Shown piece after piece: positions 6,720-14,841 of a stretch of 39,852 nucleotides of DNA; within the stretch, counting starts at the first letter, position 1, and the number at the start of each line of letters is the position of its first letter. The notes beneath the pieces were generated by a model. That model had not been told where the DNA came from. It ran no database searches and saw only the letters and a list, made by a program, of their open reading frames with translations. The position numbers were made by a program, and so were the translations under genes. The stretch is from AC-37 sp036382905 (GTDB lineage: Bacteria > Actinomycetota > Thermoleophilia > Solirubrobacterales > Thermoleophilaceae): contig DASVPL010000210.1 of assembly GCA_036382905.1 (NCBI GenBank), positions 1-39,852 on the forward strand, given 5' to 3'.

Positions 6720-7694
6720 TTGCTCGGACGACATCAACGGAATGAGGATCGGGAGCCGGATCGCCCCCGGGGCGGCACCCTCGGCCAGGCGATAGCCGCC
6801 GCGCGCGACCAGCTCGGGCTCGAGATCGTCTGCGTCTCGCGCACCGTGCGCGCGAGCGACCTGAGCGACCACGCGGGCGACGCATGCGGGGTGGACCCGC
6901 TCGCGGACGGATCGGCCATCGTGCCGCTCGAGTCCGGCGACGGGCACCTGCACGGGAGCCTGGTGTGCCGGCCGGTCGACGGCCACGAGCTGGACGACCG
7001 CGACCTCGGGTTCCTGCGCGTGCTCGGGCGCGTGGTGGGGACGCAGATCGCCCACAGCGAGCGCGATCGCAAGCTGCGCCGCCAGCAGGCCGAGACCACC
7101 GGGCTCCAGGCGCTGCTCGCGGCCATCGAGGCCCGCGACAGCTACACCGGCGAGCACTCGCGCAGCGTGGTGGATCTCTCCGTGCGCGTCGCGCGCGAGC
7201 TCCAGCTCGGCGGGCGCGACCTCGACCAGGTCGAGCAGGTCGCGCTGTTGCACGACGTCGGCAAGGTCGCGGTGCCGGACGCGGTGCTTCAGAAGAACGG
7301 CCCGCTCACCGAGCCCGAGGTCGAGCTGGTACGGCGCCACCCGGTGGTGGGTGCGCGCATCGTCAGCTCGGTGTCCGAGCTGGCCCACCTCGCGCCCGCG
7401 ATCCGCTCGGGCCACGAACGCTGGGACGGCCGCGGCTACCCCGACGGCCTGAGCGGCGACGAGATCCCGATCCTCAGCCGCATCACCTTCGTGTGCGACG
7501 CCTACGATGCGATGGTCTCGGACCGCCCGTACCGCGACGCGCTGCCGCCCCAGGTCGCCATCACCGAGGTCGAGCGCAACGCCGGGTCGCAGTTCTGCCC
7601 GCGCGCCTCGGCGGCGCTGCTCGGAGTGCTCGAGACCACCCGCTCGCACGCACGCTCGGCAACGCGCTTCTTCACCGCACCGCCGGTTCCGTAA
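6720..7694 (+). CDS. HD-GYP domain phosphodiesterase
   Basis: About 324 residues. The N-terminal third resembles a degenerate GAF sensor fold (IVPLESGDGHLHGSLVC, HELDDRDLGFLRVLGRVVG). Then comes a full HD-GYP domain with the metal-ligand HDVGK, the RRHPVVGARIV block, HERWDGRGYPDGLSG and the CDAYDAMVSDRPYR block. HD-GYP proteins hydrolyse cyclic-di-GMP or related dinucleotides. The start is uncertain: TTG at 6720 is used; an ATT at 6708 behind GGGGGAGAG is possible. The baeRF-family gene follows after 24 nt with its own -10 box. Confidence 0.88.
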   Translation: MLGRHQRNEDREPDRPRGGTLGQAIAAARDQLGLEIVCVSRTVRASDLSDHAGDACGVDPLADGSAIVPLESGDGHLHGSLVCRPVDGHELDDRDLGFLRVLGRVVGTQIAHSERDRKLRRQQAETTGLQALLAAIEARDSYTGEHSRSVVDLSVRVARELQLGGRDLDQVEQVALLHDVGKVAVPDAVLQKNGPLTEPEVELVRRHPVVGARIVSSVSELAHLAPAIRSGHERWDGRGYPDGLSGDEIPILSRITFVCDAYDAMVSDRPYRDALPPQVAITEVERNAGSQFCPRASAALLGVLETTRSHARSATRFFTAPPVP

Positions 7695-7702
7695 CGCGTC
7701 GA

Positions 7703-7708
7703 TACAGT
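7703..7708 (+). promoter_or_regulatory. -10 box TACAGT of the baeRF-family gene
   Basis: TACAGT lies 10 nt before the ATG at 7719, giving an expected leader of zero to four bases. It falls in the short gap after the HD-GYP gene. Confidence 0.5.
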
Positions 7709-7718
7709 CGCGTCCGGC

Positions 7719-8867
7719 ATGCAGACGAACGAGCTGAACAGCGACCTGCTGCGGCGTCTCGCCGACCTGCGGCCCGAGGGCGCGCGGGTCCTGAGCCTCT
7801 TCCTCAACCTCGACCCGTCGGAGTTCGCAACGCCCCCCGCGCGTGCCACCGAGGCGCGCTCGCTGATCGACCAGGCCGAGCGCCAGCTCCGTGAGTCCGG
7901 CGAGCTCGACCACGACGCCGAGAAGGCGCTGCGCCAGGACATCGAGCGCGCGCGCGAGCTCTTCGACCGCCTCGACGCCGACGGCGCGCACGGGCTGGCC
8001 GTGTACGTCTGCGGCCCCGCCGACCTGTTCGAGGCGATCAAGCTGCCGCGCCCGATCGAGACCCGCGCGGTCGTTGACGACTCACCGTTCGTGGAGCCGC
8101 TCGCCGAGCTCGGCATGCGCGGGAGCTGGTGCGTGATGGTCGTGAACCGGCAGGTCGCGCGCATGCTGCGCGGATCGCCGGACCAGCTCGAGGAGCTGCC
8201 GGTGGTCGAGGACGAGGTGCACGGCCGCCACGACCAGGGCGGCTGGTCCCAGGCGCGCTACCAGCGCAGCGTCGACGAGGAGGTGCGCTGGCACCTCAAG
8301 CACGCCGCCGAGGTGGCCTTCCGCCGCTTCAAGCGCTCACCGTTCGACAACGTCCTGCTCGGCGGGCCGGAGGAGACGGTCACCGAGTTCGAGGGCATCC
8401 TCCACCCCTACCTGCGCGAGCGCGTGGCGGGCCACTTCAAGGTCGACGTGGAGAACACCACGCCCGACCAGATCCGCGCCGCCGCGGCGCCGCTGATCGA
8501 CGCGGTCGACGAGAAGCGCGAGCGCGAGGCGCTCGACCGACTCGAGGAGGGCGTCGGCACCGGTGGACGCGGGACGGCCGGGCTGGACCTCACCATCGCC
8601 GCCCTCAACGAGCGGCGCGTCGAGATCTTGCTGCTGAGCGACCGTTTCGACGCCGCGGGGGTGTACTGCCGCGGCTGCGGGTGGGTCGGCACCGACGTGA
8701 CGCTGACCGCCTGCCCCGTCGACGGCGGAACCCTCGAAGAGCGCGAGAACATCGCCGAGAACGCGATCGAGCTCGCGATCCTCCAGTCCGCGCAGGTCCT
8801 GCGCGTGCGCCACCACCCCGAGCGGCTCGAGGCCCACGGGTCCATCGGCGCGGTGCTGCGCTTCTAG
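7719..8867 (+). CDS. Bacterial eRF1-like (baeRF/Vms1-like) protein
   Basis: 382 residues. Layout fits the bacterial archaeo-eukaryotic release-factor-like families: an N-terminal alpha/beta domain with VLSLFLNLDP, a middle domain with SWCVMVVNRQVARML, then GGWSQARYQR at 174-183. That loop takes the place of the catalytic GGQ loop of eRF1 and Vms1. A following domain holds NVLLGGPEETVTEF, and a C-terminal part has a CRGCGW...C zinc-ribbon-like motif. Family members are thought to act on peptidyl-tRNA in stalled ribosomes. That role is inferred, and GGW rather than GGQ leaves activity open. Its stop shares CTAG with the convergent oxidoreductase gene. Confidence 0.72.
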   Translation: MQTNELNSDLLRRLADLRPEGARVLSLFLNLDPSEFATPPARATEARSLIDQAERQLRESGELDHDAEKALRQDIERARELFDRLDADGAHGLAVYVCGPADLFEAIKLPRPIETRAVVDDSPFVEPLAELGMRGSWCVMVVNRQVARMLRGSPDQLEELPVVEDEVHGRHDQGGWSQARYQRSVDEEVRWHLKHAAEVAFRRFKRSPFDNVLLGGPEETVTEFEGILHPYLRERVAGHFKVDVENTTPDQIRAAAAPLIDAVDEKREREALDRLEEGVGTGGRGTAGLDLTIAALNERRVEILLLSDRFDAAGVYCRGCGWVGTDVTLTACPVDGGTLEERENIAENAIELAILQSAQVLRVRHHPERLEAHGSIGAVLRF

Positions 8868-10456
8868 CGCGGCGGCAGCGTCGACACGCCGGGCAGCAGT
8901 CCCCGCCAGCGCAGCGCCGCGCGCGCGGCGTTCGCGCCGCAGGCGCCGTGGACCGCTCCGCCCGGATGCGCGGAGGAGGAGCCGAGGTAGAGGTTGCGGA
9001 TCGGCGTCTCCGGACGGCCGACGCCCGAGGTCGGCCGGAACACGAGCTGCTGGTGCGCCTGCGCCGTGCCGCCGTTGATCGCCCCGTTCACGAGGTTGGA
9101 GTTCGCGCGCTCGAGGTCGTGCGGGGTGAACACGTGCCGGGCGCGGATCAGATCGCGGAAGCCGGGCGCACGCGCCTCGATCTCGTCCTCCAGCCGGCGC
9201 GCGAACAGCTCGGTCTCGCGCTCGTCGAAGCGGCCGGTGATGTCCTGCCCGCCGGCGTCGCCCTTCGGCGTGCGCGGGTGGTGCGTGTAGGCCCAGGCCA
9301 CGTCGCAGCCCTCCGGTGCGCGCGTCGAATCCACGGGCGCGTACTGGCCCACGACCATCAGCGGGTGCGACGGCATCAGCTTGCGCGCGAGCTCGGACGC
9401 GTGGACGGTGAAGTGGTCCATGTCCTCGCCGGTGTGGATCACGCCCGAGCGGCGGGCGTCGGGCGCCGCCCACGGGATCGGCCCGTCGAGCGCCCAGTCG
9501 ACCTTGAAGGTCGAGGCGTCGTATTCGAAGCGGCGCAGGTCGGCGACCGTGCGGTTGGGCAGGTGCTCCTCGCCCACCAGGTCGAGGAACAGCTTCGGCG
9601 CGACCACGTCCGCGATGACGGCGCGCGGGGCGTCGATCTCGGTGCCGTCCGCGGTGCGCACCCCGACCGCGCGCCCGCCGCGGACGATCACGGCCTCGAC
9701 GCGCTGACCGCAGCGCACCACTCCCCCGCGCGCGTCGAGCCGCTTCAGCAGCGCGGCGATGATCTGGCCGGCGCCCCCCTCGGGCGTGGGGAAGCCCACG
9801 TGCTGACCGAGCACCGACAGCATCCAGCCGAACCCGGCGCTGACCGCCGTCTCCGGCGTCAGGTCCGCGTGCAGGGCGTTGCCGGTGATCATCCGGCGCG
9901 CCTGCTCGGAGACGAACCACTCCTCGCCGAAGCGCCGCACCGACAGGGTGATCATGCGCAGGAAGCGAACCGTGTCGCGGTTCAGCGCCCAGGCCATCTT
10001 CGCCGCCCCGCGCAGCGGCGGGAAGGGCGCGCCGAAGCCGGCCTCCATGATCGGGTCCCCCACCCGCTCCCAGATCCCGTAGAGCCGGCGCCAGGCCTCA
10101 CCGTCGCCGTTCTCGTAGTGATTCAGACGCTCGACCGTCTCCTCGAGATCGAGTGACACGTACGGGCAGGTCCCGTCGATCGCCGGGTGCGCGAACGCGA
10201 GCGGCGAGCGCCGCCACACGAGACCGTGCTCCTCGAGCCGCATCGCGCGCATGGCGGGCGACACCACGGTGAGCGGGTAGAACGCGCTGAAGAGGTCGTG
10301 GACGAAGCCCGGCTGGCCGGTCAGCTCGCCGCTCTTGACGGCGCCGCCCGGAGCGTCCTGCTCCTCGAGCACGAGAACGTCCCAGCCCGCGTCGGCTAGG
10401 ACGTTGGCGGCCACGAGGCCGTTCTGACCCGCACCGATGACAACCGCGTCAGCCAT
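8864..10456 (-). CDS. FAD-dependent oxidoreductase, CrtI/PYROXD2-like
   Basis: 530 residues from ATG 10456, chosen because it begins the Rossmann motif (ADAVVIGAGQNG, GxGxxG) and follows TAGCCT by 7 nt; a longer frame upstream lacks support. LEEQDAPGGAVKSGEL and an HDLFSAFYPL block are typical of the phytoene desaturase/PYROXD2 branch. The C-terminal FAD motif is YLGSSSAHPGGAVHGACGANAA. The branch covers carotenoid desaturases and isomerases and poorly characterised relatives; no carotenoid genes are nearby, so the substrate is unknown. Its last bases overlap the baeRF-family stop. Confidence 0.85.
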   Translation of the reverse strand: MADAVVIGAGQNGLVAANVLADAGWDVLVLEEQDAPGGAVKSGELTGQPGFVHDLFSAFYPLTVVSPAMRAMRLEEHGLVWRRSPLAFAHPAIDGTCPYVSLDLEETVERLNHYENGDGEAWRRLYGIWERVGDPIMEAGFGAPFPPLRGAAKMAWALNRDTVRFLRMITLSVRRFGEEWFVSEQARRMITGNALHADLTPETAVSAGFGWMLSVLGQHVGFPTPEGGAGQIIAALLKRLDARGGVVRCGQRVEAVIVRGGRAVGVRTADGTEIDAPRAVIADVVAPKLFLDLVGEEHLPNRTVADLRRFEYDASTFKVDWALDGPIPWAAPDARRSGVIHTGEDMDHFTVHASELARKLMPSHPLMVVGQYAPVDSTRAPEGCDVAWAYTHHPRTPKGDAGGQDITGRFDERETELFARRLEDEIEARAPGFRDLIRARHVFTPHDLERANSNLVNGAINGGTAQAHQQLVFRPTSGVGRPETPIRNLYLGSSSAHPGGAVHGACGANAARAALRWRGLLPGVSTLPPR

Positions 10457-10463
10457 GCGGTCG

Positions 10464-10469
10464 AGGCTA
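10464..10469 (-). promoter_or_regulatory. -10 box TAGCCT of the oxidoreductase gene
   Basis: TAGCCT lies 7 nt before the ATG at 10456 on the minus strand and predicts a leaderless transcript. No convincing -35 is seen. Confidence 0.5.
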
Positions 10470-10591
10470 CCCGGCCGGGGGTAGGACAACCCGGCAGCCG
10501 GCGGGGCCGCGAGACTCGAGCGACACCCGCCGGACAACCGGTTGAAGCGGGACCCACGAGGGGGTTGGGCCCCGCCGGGGAGCTGCTCCCG

Positions 10592-10762
10592 TTAGTGGGT
10601 GCGGCTCCCGAACCTGCCGCCGAGCCCGTAGCCGCCGGTGGGGATACCGGCCAGCAGTACGAGGATGGCGGCCACGATTCCGACGATTGCCGGAAGGCCG
10701 AGTGCAACGCAGATCGCGTAAACGAGGGCTGCGAAGAGAACGGCCAAGACGATGCCGATCAT
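10592..10762 (-). CDS. Small two-helix membrane protein
   Basis: 56 residues from ATG 10762, preceded by AAGGAG with a 5-nt gap. Two hydrophobic segments (IGIVLAVLFAALVYAICVALG and IVGIVAAILVLLAGIP) are joined by a very short turn. A Gly-rich tail follows (GGYGLGGRFGSRTH). Function not recognised. It is divergent from ku. Confidence 0.75.
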   Translation of the reverse strand: MIGIVLAVLFAALVYAICVALGLPAIVGIVAAILVLLAGIPTGGYGLGGRFGSRTH

Positions 10763-10928
10763 CTGGACTCCTTCCCTCTTCTGTAGGGGTACTGGGCAGT
10801 CGATTGCCCTGCTCCTGTTGTTCCCCTTACAGAACGCAGCTACGCCTCCCGGGTTGGATGGAAGCGTCGCGGCGCAATTTCCGTCCCGCCCGCGATGGAT
10901 CGGGGACGTTTGCGGGAAGATACGTTCC

Positions 10929-11795
10929 ATGCCCCGATCTATATGGACCGGCGCGATCAGCTTCGGGCTGGTCAACGTCCCGGTGAAGCTCTACAGCGCG
11001 GTCTCCAAGAAGACCGTCCGTTTCCATCAGCTCCACGAGCCCGACGGCGTGCGCATCCAGCAGAAGCGCTTCTGCCCGGCCGACGGCGAGGAGGTTCCCT
11101 ACGACGAGATCGTGAAGGGCTACGAGATCAGCCCGGACCGCTACGTCGTGATCTCGCCGGAGGAGCTCGACTCCCTGGAGCCGCGCAAGACGAAGACCGT
11201 CGACATCGAGGACTTCGTCGACCTCGACGAGATCGACCCGCTCTACTACGACCACCCCTACTACCTGCTTCCCGGCCAGGGCGCGCAGAAGCCGTACAAG
11301 CTGCTGGTCGAGGCGATGAAGCAGGCGAACAAGGTCGCGATCGCGCGCGTGGTGATCAGGACCAAGGAGCAGCTCGTCGCGATCCGGCCGGTGGGCGACA
11401 TCCTGTCGATGGCGAGCATGAACTTCGCCGACGAGGTGATCGACCCCGACTCGTTCGACGAGGCACCCGGCGACGACGTCGAGACGCGCAAGCGCGAGGT
11501 CGAGATGGCGCAGCAGCTGATCGAGAGCCTCACGTCCGAGTTCGACCCGTCGAAGTACCACGACACCTACCGCGAGCGCGTGATGGAGCTGATCGAGGCG
11601 AAGGCCGACGGTCAGGAGATCGCGGTGCAGCCGGAGGAGGAGGTCGCTCCGGTGCCGGACCTGATGGCGGCGCTCGAGGCGAGCCTCGCCGCGGCCAAGA
11701 AGGACAAGGGAGGCTCGGGCAACGGCAAGCCGAAGTCCGCGGAGCCCAAGAAGAAGCCGGCCGCTTCGAAGAAGAAGGCGGCGGCTAAGAAGTAG
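10929..11795 (+). CDS. ku: Ku protein, non-homologous end joining
   Basis: 288 residues from ATG 10929, matching the usual start of bacterial Ku (PRSIWTGAISFGLVNVPV). Ku homodimers bind DNA ends and recruit LigD. Landmarks are the KTVRFHQLHEPDG region, CPADGEEVPYDEIVKGYE, the HPYYLLP block, and the EFDPSKYHDTYRERVMELIEAK helix. A Lys/Ala-rich tail (about residue 255 onward) is the DNA-binding extension common in actinobacterial Ku. No ligD is adjacent in this window. The gene ends in a long hairpin. Confidence 0.95.
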   Translation: MPRSIWTGAISFGLVNVPVKLYSAVSKKTVRFHQLHEPDGVRIQQKRFCPADGEEVPYDEIVKGYEISPDRYVVISPEELDSLEPRKTKTVDIEDFVDLDEIDPLYYDHPYYLLPGQGAQKPYKLLVEAMKQANKVAIARVVIRTKEQLVAIRPVGDILSMASMNFADEVIDPDSFDEAPGDDVETRKREVEMAQQLIESLTSEFDPSKYHDTYRERVMELIEAKADGQEIAVQPEEEVAPVPDLMAALEASLAAAKKDKGGSGNGKPKSAEPKKKPAASKKKAAAKK

Positions 11796-11802
11796 ACCTC
11801 AG

Positions 11803-11855
11803 ACGAGGTGTTCGTTCTAAGTCACGCATACCGTGAGTTAGAACGAACACCTCGT
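11803..11855. terminator. Long hairpin, probable bidirectional terminator
   Basis: Perfect 18-bp arms at 11803-11820 (ACGAGGTGTTCGTTCTAA) and 11838-11855. The 17-nt loop holds a further 5-bp stem (TCACG/CGTGA). It lies between the convergent ku and a small minus-strand gene, 7 and 9 nt from their stops, so it can end both. There is no T-run on either side, which is common for high-GC actinobacterial terminators. Such a long perfect stem is unusual. Confidence 0.75.
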
Positions 11856-11864
11856 CCTCGAGGC

Positions 11865-12074
11865 CTACTGGTGTGAGTCGAAGCCCTCGTCGGCCGGCTT
11901 CGGGCTGGGCCCGCCGCCGGTCTCGTCGCCGTCGCCGCCGTCCTCGGGCGCGGTCGGACCGCCTATGTCGCGATCCGTGCGCTCGCCCGTGCCGGCCGGG
12001 TGGCCCTCCTCCGGGCTCGTGTGCGGGCTTCCGCCCTCGTCCTGCTTGTCTTGTCCTTCTTGATGGTCGGTCAT
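11865..12074 (-). CDS. Small disordered acidic protein
   Basis: 69 residues from ATG 12074, preceded by GGGGTGG as a Shine-Dalgarno-like sequence. Composition is Gly, Glu, Asp, Pro and His with no hydrophobic core (HQEGQDKQDEGG, PEDGGDGDETGGG), so it is probably unstructured. High third-position GC supports coding. No family recognised. Its start overlaps the proposed start of the divergent hydrolase by 12 nt. Confidence 0.55.
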   Translation of the reverse strand: MTDHQEGQDKQDEGGSPHTSPEEGHPAGTGERTDRDIGGPTAPEDGGDGDETGGGPSPKPADEGFDSHQ

Positions 12075-12839
12075 AGCGCCACCCCTACCCGGTCGCCGGG
12101 ACTGCGACTCATCCGCGACCTCCTCGCGCGGCCCGAACGCCACAGCTACGGCGGCTCCCGCTCCCAGCGCGCCGACCTCTACGTGCCCGACGGTGCCGGG
12201 CCGCACCCGGTCGTGGTGCTGCTGCACGGCGGCTACTGGCGCTCGAAGTACGGGAAGTCGCTGATGCGCGCCGTCTCGGCGGACCTCGCGCGGCGCGGGT
12301 TCGCCGCGTGGAACGTCGAGTACCGGCGCATGGGCCGCCACGGCGGCGGCTGGCCGATGACCTTCGACGACGTGGGCGCCGCCATCGACCTGCTGCCGGA
12401 GATCGGCCGCGGGCGGCTCAGGCTCGACGCGGTCGACGTGGTCGGGCACTCGGCCGGCGGGCAGCTGGCGATCTGGGCGGCGACGAGGCGCGACGGGCGC
12501 GTGCCGGTCCGGCGCGTCGTGGCCCAGTCGGCGGTCTGCGACATGGTGTGGGCGGGCGCGGCCGCACGCGAGCTCCTGGGCGGCGGCCCCGACGAGGTGC
12601 CGGAGCGCTACGTGGCGACGAACCCGATGCAGCTCGTCCCGATCGGCAAGCCGACGCTGCTCGTGCACGGCTCCGATGACGAGACCGTGCCGCTCGAGCG
12701 ATCGCGCCTGTACTACGAGGCCGCGCGTGCGGCCGGCGACCCGGTCGAGCTGATCGAACCCTCGCCGGGGCACCACCGGATCCACATCGACCCGCGCTCA
12801 CGCGCCTGGCAGGTTGTAGCGGAGTGGCTCGCCGGGTAG
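12063..12839 (+). CDS. Alpha/beta hydrolase (esterase/formamidase-like)
   Basis: About 258 residues. Oxyanion HGGYWR motif, nucleophile GHSAGGQ (Ser), acid region HGSDDETVP and catalytic His in GHHRIH complete the triad. The family covers small carboxylesterases and kynurenine-formamidase-like enzymes; the substrate is not clear. The start is uncertain. ATG 12063 is used, but a GTG at 12000 would add a hydrophobic signal-like stretch lying antisense to the small disordered gene. No Shine-Dalgarno sequence is seen at 12063. Confidence 0.85.
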   Translation: MVGHSATPTRSPGLRLIRDLLARPERHSYGGSRSQRADLYVPDGAGPHPVVVLLHGGYWRSKYGKSLMRAVSADLARRGFAAWNVEYRRMGRHGGGWPMTFDDVGAAIDLLPEIGRGRLRLDAVDVVGHSAGGQLAIWAATRRDGRVPVRRVVAQSAVCDMVWAGAAARELLGGGPDEVPERYVATNPMQLVPIGKPTLLVHGSDDETVPLERSRLYYEAARAAGDPVELIEPSPGHHRIHIDPRSRAWQVVAEWLAG

Positions 12840-12849
12840 GGCATGCCCG

Positions 12850-13545
12850 ATGACCCGCGTCCCGGAACCCGTCGCCAGGGCCACCGCCAGCGTGTTCCGG
12901 ACCCTCTCCTCGCTGCGCGGCAAGCGCGCGTTCCACCCGCATGGGCTGGTGTTCGAGGCGGAGTTCGAGCCGTACCTGCGCTCGTCGCCCACCGGGGTCG
13001 AGATCCTCGACGGCGGGCCGCGCCGCGCCCTCGTGCGCTGCTCGCGGGCCCTCGGGTTCCCCGAGCCGGCCCCCGACATCCTCGGCTTCGCGATCCGGTT
13101 CACCGACGCGTACGGCGCGGGGCGCCACCAGGACCTGCTCTGCGTCACGTCGATCGACGCGCCGGTGGGTCACCACGCGCTGATCCCCGCGACCGGCTTC
13201 TTCACGCGGCCCTACTCGACGCTGCTGGCCTACCGGCTGCCCGAGGGCGTCCGGCTGTTCGGCGTGTTGCCGATCGGGAGCGGGCCCGCGCTCGGCCCGC
13301 GGCTCGAGCAGATCGCCGAGGCGGCGCGGCGCGGCACGGCGACGTTCGAGCTGGCGCTGGCGCCTCTGAGCGGCCGCTTCGACGGTGTCGGCACGATCCA
13401 GCTGGGCGACCAGCTCCCGCCGGAGCAGGGCGAGCTGCTGCGCTTCAACCCGTGGAACAGCGGCGGCGGCATGTGCCCGACCGGCCCGTTCATGGGCCTG
13501 CGCGACGCGGCCTACAAGGGCAGCCAGGAGGGGGCGGCGACCTAG
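12850..13545 (+). CDS. Catalase-like superfamily protein of unknown activity
   Basis: 231 residues. The pattern FHPHGLVFEAEFEPYLRSSP, an RALVRCSRALGFPEP strand, LGFAIRFTDAYGAGRHQDLL, and a C-terminal FNPWNSGGG resembles a short actinobacterial family that I recall as often labelled phosphodiesterase and related to the heme-catalase fold. The usual catalase heme Tyr motif is not evident, so no reaction is claimed. It starts 10 nt after the hydrolase stop and probably shares its transcript. Its stop abuts the stop of the convergent 97-residue gene. Confidence 0.6.
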   Translation: MTRVPEPVARATASVFRTLSSLRGKRAFHPHGLVFEAEFEPYLRSSPTGVEILDGGPRRALVRCSRALGFPEPAPDILGFAIRFTDAYGAGRHQDLLCVTSIDAPVGHHALIPATGFFTRPYSTLLAYRLPEGVRLFGVLPIGSGPALGPRLEQIAEAARRGTATFELALAPLSGRFDGVGTIQLGDQLPPEQGELLRFNPWNSGGGMCPTGPFMGLRDAAYKGSQEGAAT

Positions 13546-13839
13546 TTACTCGGCGGCCGCGGCCTTCGCCTCGTCGAGCGCGGCTACGAAGCCCTCCACG
13601 TCGGCGCGGCGCTCCGCCGGCACGATCAGCGACATGAAGTTTTGGCAGACCACCGTGATCTGGATCAGCTCCTCCTTCTCCCCGAAGAAGACCTTCTTGC
13701 GGCGGGTGAAGTCCTTGACCTGGGTCTCCTTGTACGAGGAGATGGGGTTGCGGGCGCGCGAGTTGCCGATCCGGAGCTTCTCGATCCAGTTCCCGTCCAG
13801 CACGATCGACTCGCCGTCGATGCCCTCGAGCGTCAGCAC
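13546..13839 (-). CDS. Conserved-looking small protein of unknown function
   Basis: 97 residues from GTG 13839. Alternating strands (LEGIDGESIVLDGNWIEKLRIGN, KKVFFGEKEELIQITVVCQNF) followed by a C-terminal helix (DVEGFVAALDEAKAAA) suggest a compact PH-like beta fold with a capping helix. No signal or membrane segment. TAGGAT sits 6 nt before the start, giving a leaderless transcript that diverges from the DoxX-like gene only 20 bp away. Confidence 0.7.
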   Translation of the reverse strand: MLTLEGIDGESIVLDGNWIEKLRIGNSRARNPISSYKETQVKDFTRRKKVFFGEKEELIQITVVCQNFMSLIVPAERRADVEGFVAALDEAKAAAAE

Positions 13840-13859
13840 GCTGCGATCCTAACGCCGCT
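13840..13859. promoter_or_regulatory. Compact divergent promoter, 20 bp
   Basis: The whole gap between two divergent genes. On the minus strand TAGGAT (13851-13846) lies 6 nt before GTG 13839. On the plus strand the overlapping GATCCT (13845-13850) lies 9 nt before GTG 13860 and is a weaker match. Any -35 elements must lie inside the opposite gene. Confidence 0.55.
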
Positions 13860-14810
13860 GTGACCTCCCTTCCGCTCGCACACGAGACCTGGCTGACCCA
13901 CGACGACGTCGCGGTCGACTGGGACTTCGTGCTCGAGGGCCTCACCCTCGCGCTGCTCGCCGCGGCGGTGCTCCTCACCCTGGCCGTCCGCCTCGTAGCG
14001 CGGCGCCGGCCGGGCGTGGACGTGCCCGTGCTGGCGCGGATGGCGCCCTTCATGCCGTTCGCCGTGCGGCTGCACCTGGCCGTATCGCTGATCGGGCTCG
14101 TCTCGCTCGGCTACTACCTCTCGCCGGCGATGGACCTCCAGGCCGACCTCGCCGGGATCCTGCTCGGCGCGGTGATGGTGATCGTCGCCGTGGCGATGGT
14201 CATCGGCTTCCAGGTCCGGGCGGCCGCGTGGCTCCTGATCGCGGCCGGCCCGCTCGGGATGCTCGAGTTCGGCGTGTCACCCGTCGTCCAGCGGATCGAC
14301 ATGCTGGGGCCCGCGCTCTTCCTGCTGTTCGCCGGAGCCGGGCGCTGGTCGGCCGAGTTCGAGCTCGGGCGCGTGCGCGACCCCTCCCCCGAGGCGATCG
14401 CGCGCGCGGTGTGGGCGCTACGGGTCGCCGCCGGCGTCGCGCTGATCGTGGTCGCGTTCGTCGAGAAGCTCGCCCAGCCGGACCTCGCGCTCGAGTTCCT
14501 CCATCACCACCCGCAGTTCAACGTCGCGCGCGAGGTCGGGATCCCGATGGGCGACCTCGAGTTCGCACGCGTGGCGGGCGCGATCGAGGTGCTCTTCGGG
14601 CTGCTCCTGATCTCCGGCGCGCTGCCGCAGGCGATCGTGCTGATCGCGGGCATCCCGTTCAACGCGACGCTCTGGTTCTTCGGCAACCTCGAGCTGGTGG
14701 GTCACCTCCCGGTCTACGGGACCATGCTCGTGCTGCTGGTCTACGGCTCGTCGCCCGAGCTTCGCCCGCTGGCGTCGCGAATGTGGCCCTGGCGCCCCCT
14801 CCGCGCCTGA
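13860..14810 (+). CDS. DoxX-like multi-pass membrane protein
   Basis: 316 residues with about eight hydrophobic helices (first at 25-48). The second half, with VAFVEKLAQPDLALEFLHHHP, then EVLFGLLLISGALPQAIVLIAG, has the charged-residue spacing of the DoxX/TQO-small superfamily. Those proteins are membrane subunits near respiratory or redox systems, but function here is unknown. GTG start. It diverges from the 97-residue gene across a 20-bp promoter. Confidence 0.65.
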   Translation: MTSLPLAHETWLTHDDVAVDWDFVLEGLTLALLAAAVLLTLAVRLVARRRPGVDVPVLARMAPFMPFAVRLHLAVSLIGLVSLGYYLSPAMDLQADLAGILLGAVMVIVAVAMVIGFQVRAAAWLLIAAGPLGMLEFGVSPVVQRIDMLGPALFLLFAGAGRWSAEFELGRVRDPSPEAIARAVWALRVAAGVALIVVAFVEKLAQPDLALEFLHHHPQFNVAREVGIPMGDLEFARVAGAIEVLFGLLLISGALPQAIVLIAGIPFNATLWFFGNLELVGHLPVYGTMLVLLVYGSSPELRPLASRMWPWRPLRA

Positions 14811-14841
14811 TCCGCCAGCGGCCGCACGCCGTATCGAAGGC

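Noticed and set aside
6414..7991. 525-codon minus-strand frame over the HD-GYP gene
   Set aside because: Shadow of a gene with complete HD-GYP motifs.
10575..10592. GGGAGC/GCTCCC repeat as terminator of the small membrane protein gene
   Set aside because: Very short loop and no T-run; too weak to enter as a feature.
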